Source: Acidobacteriota bacterium (GTDB taxonomy: Bacteria > Acidobacteriota > UBA6911). From it: a stretch of DNA of 6,577 bases. Positions 5,549 to 6,577 of the stretch are shown piece by piece. The stretch is taken from assembly GCA_023265215.1 (NCBI GenBank), contig JAHFUH010000315.1:1-6577 (forward strand), read 5' to 3'. Under the pieces are notes generated by a model that made no database searches, was not told where the DNA came from, and worked only from the letters and a program-made list of their open reading frames with translations. A program made the position numbers and the translations under genes. Positions within the stretch are counted from its first letter, which is position 1. Every line of letters starts with the position of its first letter.

Positions 5549-5580
5549 GCGGATCTGCGCAGCTGATTGCGCAGGTCCGC
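5549..5580 (+). terminator. Strong stem-loop after the AOR gene, candidate terminator
   Basis: GCGGATCTGCGCA (5549-5561) pairs with TGCGCAGGTCCGC (5568-5580), 13 bp with one G-T pair and a 6-base loop, starting 13 bases after the stop codon. Only TTT appears a few bases downstream (AACCCTTTG), so it is not a classical terminator with a T-tract. It may act with Rho or protect the 3' end of the mRNA. Confidence 0.5.
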
Positions 5581-5608
5581 AACCCTTTGAAGCGCGGGTC
5601 CCGTCCAA

Positions 5609-5633
5609 TGCCGGCAAAATGCCTGCATTCCAG
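5609..5633 (-). repeat. Short palindromic dispersed-type repeat, copy 1
   Basis: AATGCCGGC (5607-5615) and GCCTGCATT (5621-5629) form an imperfect inverted repeat. Read on the minus strand, 5633-5609 aligns with 6464-6490 on the plus strand: both begin CTGG-AATGC, share GGC in the middle and end GCCGGCA. Two related copies in opposite orientation within 900 bases, outside genes, suggest a REP-like dispersed repeat. Confidence 0.4.
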
Positions 5634-5680
5634 TGCAATTTCAATTGAACTACTCAATTTCGCCATTCCCCATAGTACCA

Positions 5681-6112
5681 GCTAAACCCACGGCCTATGG
5701 CCGTGCAACCCTGACAGGCTAAGCCGTTGCGGCGTGCCGTCGATCAATTTGTCAACAAAGAACGAAAAAACTTCGGGGTTGGGTCGCTATCGCTATCGGG
5801 GTCCAAATCAAGAAAAACAATCTCCAATAGATACTCCATTACTTTGCCACCAGTTTCAAATGCCGACCCCGACTCCGAGAGTCACGGCGAATCGCCCCGC
5901 TGTGCGCTGACCGTTACCCACACGTGACACTGTGGGTGCAAGTAGCTCGGAGATTCATTTTCAGCGCTGCGTTCAACGCCGAAGGCGGCGTCTCCTGGCC
6001 ACTTTGACAATGCCGTTATTGCAGCCAAAACGAAGCTTGCCCCCAGTGTCAAGTGTGTCCCGCAGTCAGCGCTGTGCGGGGCAGGCCAAAGCCACGCCTT
6101 CTAAGCGTGGTC
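5681..6112. mobile_element. Possible transposase-less IS200/IS605-like remnant
   Basis: At the left, CACGGCC-TAT-GGCCGTG (5689-5705) within CTAAACCCACGGCC resembles the subterminal hairpin of IS200/IS605 left ends. At the right, CCACGC-(CTTCTAA)-GCGTGG (6092-6110) followed by TCGATTAC resembles a right-end hairpin, and a CCCGCA/TGCGGG hairpin (6059-6080) lies just before it, as in the omega-RNA region of TnpB elements. Between them I find no TnpA or TnpB coding sequence, only short frames without family motifs. Minus-strand 5744-5870 contains an Asp/Ser/Pro-rich stretch (DLDPDSDSDP) typical of low-complexity junk frames. The ends are identified by general appearance only, so this is tentative. 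Confidence 0.22.
5904..5987. other. Nested stem-loop cluster in the gene-free region
   Basis: GCGCTGA (5904-5910) pairs with TCAGCGC (5961-5967) and encloses a perfect 7-bp hairpin, ACCCACA (5916-5922) with TGTGGGT (5931-5937). CGCC-GAA-GGCG (5977-5987) follows directly. Upstream, GACTC-CGA-GAGTC (around 5869-5881) adds a further hairpin. This could be a structured RNA, part of a decayed mobile element, or accumulated palindromes. No promoter is evident. Confidence 0.25.
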
Positions 6113-6154
6113 GATTACTACACCATTTCATCAATACGGTAACGTAATTTATAG

Positions 6155-6275
6155 GACACAGATGAACACGGACATGCACGGATCGCATAGAAAGATTCAT
6201 CGGCAAAAGGGACCCGGAGCGGTTGCACACAGCCTTTTCCTATACGATCCGTACATGTCCGTGTTCATCTGTGTC
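6155..6275. repeat. Long near-perfect inverted repeat (31-bp arms) of a dispersed repeat type
   Basis: The arm at 6155-6185 (beginning GACACAGATGAACACGG) and the arm at 6245-6275 (ending CCGTGTTCATCTGTGTC) match as inverted copies at 30 of 31 positions. Weaker pairing extends to 6190/6240, leaving a loop of about 50 bases. The plus-strand frame reads MNTDMHG in one arm and MSVFICVF in the other. Such peptides are the usual false translations of a widespread palindromic repeat in environmental bacterial genomes (from general knowledge). The frame from 6162 is therefore not called as a gene. The folded form would be a very stable hairpin or cruciform. Confidence 0.85.
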
Positions 6276-6577
6276 TTCAGCGCTCGGAATAATCTCCTCT
6301 GTAAAACTATGCCCCATTGGGCGTCCTACCCGCTTGCGGGTGAGATGTCTGCGCCCCAGCGCGATATCAATTCAACCATTTATTTTGCGATCGTCATTCG
6401 CCATTTCCCCTTTAATAAAGGGTGCAAACGGAAGTGGGACTCAAAACCTAATGCGCTTATGCCCTGGGAATGCCGGCGTCCTCGCCGGCAGGCAGGTGCG
6501 CACATCGGGAATTTCCGAATTAATCAAAGAGCTGCAGCGACTTGTAGGGTTTTTGGCAAACATATCTGGTAGTCGTG
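6276..6577. other. Gene-free end region with several small hairpins
   Basis: I see no supportable gene here. The sequence holds GCCC-CATT-GGGC (6311-6322), ACCCGC-TT-GCGGGT (6328-6341), the 15-base palindrome CCCTTTA-A-TAAAGGG (6408-6422), and GCCGGCG-TCCT-CGCCGGC (6472-6489). The density of palindromes continues the pattern of 5536-6275 and marks the whole kilobase as a repeat-rich, non-coding gap that may be a site for insertions. The right edge ends without a start of any recognisable gene. Confidence 0.5.
6464..6490 (+). repeat. Short palindromic dispersed-type repeat, copy 2
   Basis: CTGGGAATGCCGGCG followed by TCCT and CGCCGGCA contains a perfect 7-bp stem (6472-6478 with 6483-6489). 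It aligns with the minus-strand copy at 5633-5609 with a few substitutions and two one-base gaps. The better-preserved stem here suggests the more recent or better-conserved copy. Confidence 0.4.

Noticed and set aside
5744..5870. Minus-strand frame with an Asp/Ser/Pro repeat (DLDPDSDSDP)
   Set aside because: It is under 45 codons, has no ribosome binding site and resembles low-complexity translations of repetitive DNA; kept only as a remark in the mobile-element entry.
5932..6147. A 71-codon plus-strand open frame, and a cysteine-rich alternative frame (CRYCSQNEACPQCQVC) near 6006-6060
   Set aside because: The first is Arg/Ser-rich with no ribosome binding site. The second looks like a zinc-binding motif but begins right after a stop codon and has no start, so a TnpB-like or transposase zinc finger cannot be supported.
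6162..6572. A 136-codon plus-strand open frame in the right-end region
   Set aside because: It is laid directly across both arms of the long inverted repeat and the following hairpins, has no ribosome binding site, and its peptide (MNTDMHG ... MSVFICVF) is the usual false translation of a dispersed repeat.
5536..6577. CRISPR array
   Set aside because: The many repeats here are inverted single pairs; there is no set of regularly spaced direct repeats.

Overview
The window reads as a chromosomal segment of an anaerobic bacterium. The best guess is a Desulfobacterota/deltaproteobacterium-like or similar Gram-negative lineage. The reasons are an aldehyde:ferredoxin oxidoreductase (AOR) family tungsto/molybdoenzyme with a multi-cluster ferredoxin partner, a Tat signal, a periplasmic ModA, and dispersed palindromic repeats of a kind common in such genomes. 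The taxonomic call is inference; there is no rRNA or other marker in the window.

Layout. The left part, all on the minus strand and read from right to left, holds modA (2481-1693), a secreted sulfite-oxidase-fold protein with no cysteine in its mature part (1492-953), and a transcriptional regulator with an XRE helix-turn-helix joined to a molybdate-binding-protein-like domain (793 to beyond the left edge). A divergent intergenic region (2482-2767) carries several inverted repeats. It separates these genes from a tight plus-strand operon: a Tat-signal ferredoxin subunit with four [4Fe-4S] cluster motifs (2768-3511) and, 2 bp later, an AOR-family catalytic subunit resembling E. coli YdhV (3514-5535). 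A strong stem-loop follows the operon.

The last ~1 kb (5536-6577) has no convincing gene. It holds a near-perfect 31-bp-arm inverted repeat (6155-6275), two opposed copies of a short palindromic repeat, and several hairpins, two of which resemble the ends of an IS200/IS605-type element without its transposase. A short orphan coding remnant with its own terminator-like hairpin lies on the plus strand between modA and the sulfite-oxidase-fold gene.

How it may work together (inference). ModA would capture molybdate or tungstate in the periplasm. The XRE/binding-domain regulator would sense oxyanion or cofactor and control the divergent promoters. The ferredoxin/AOR pair would be the metalloenzyme being supplied. 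The Tat signal sits on the ferredoxin and not on the AOR subunit, so the enzyme may be exported as a folded complex. That would be unusual for a family best known from cytoplasmic enzymes. No permease/ATPase (ModB/ModC), membrane quinol subunit or cofactor-biosynthesis gene is present in the window.
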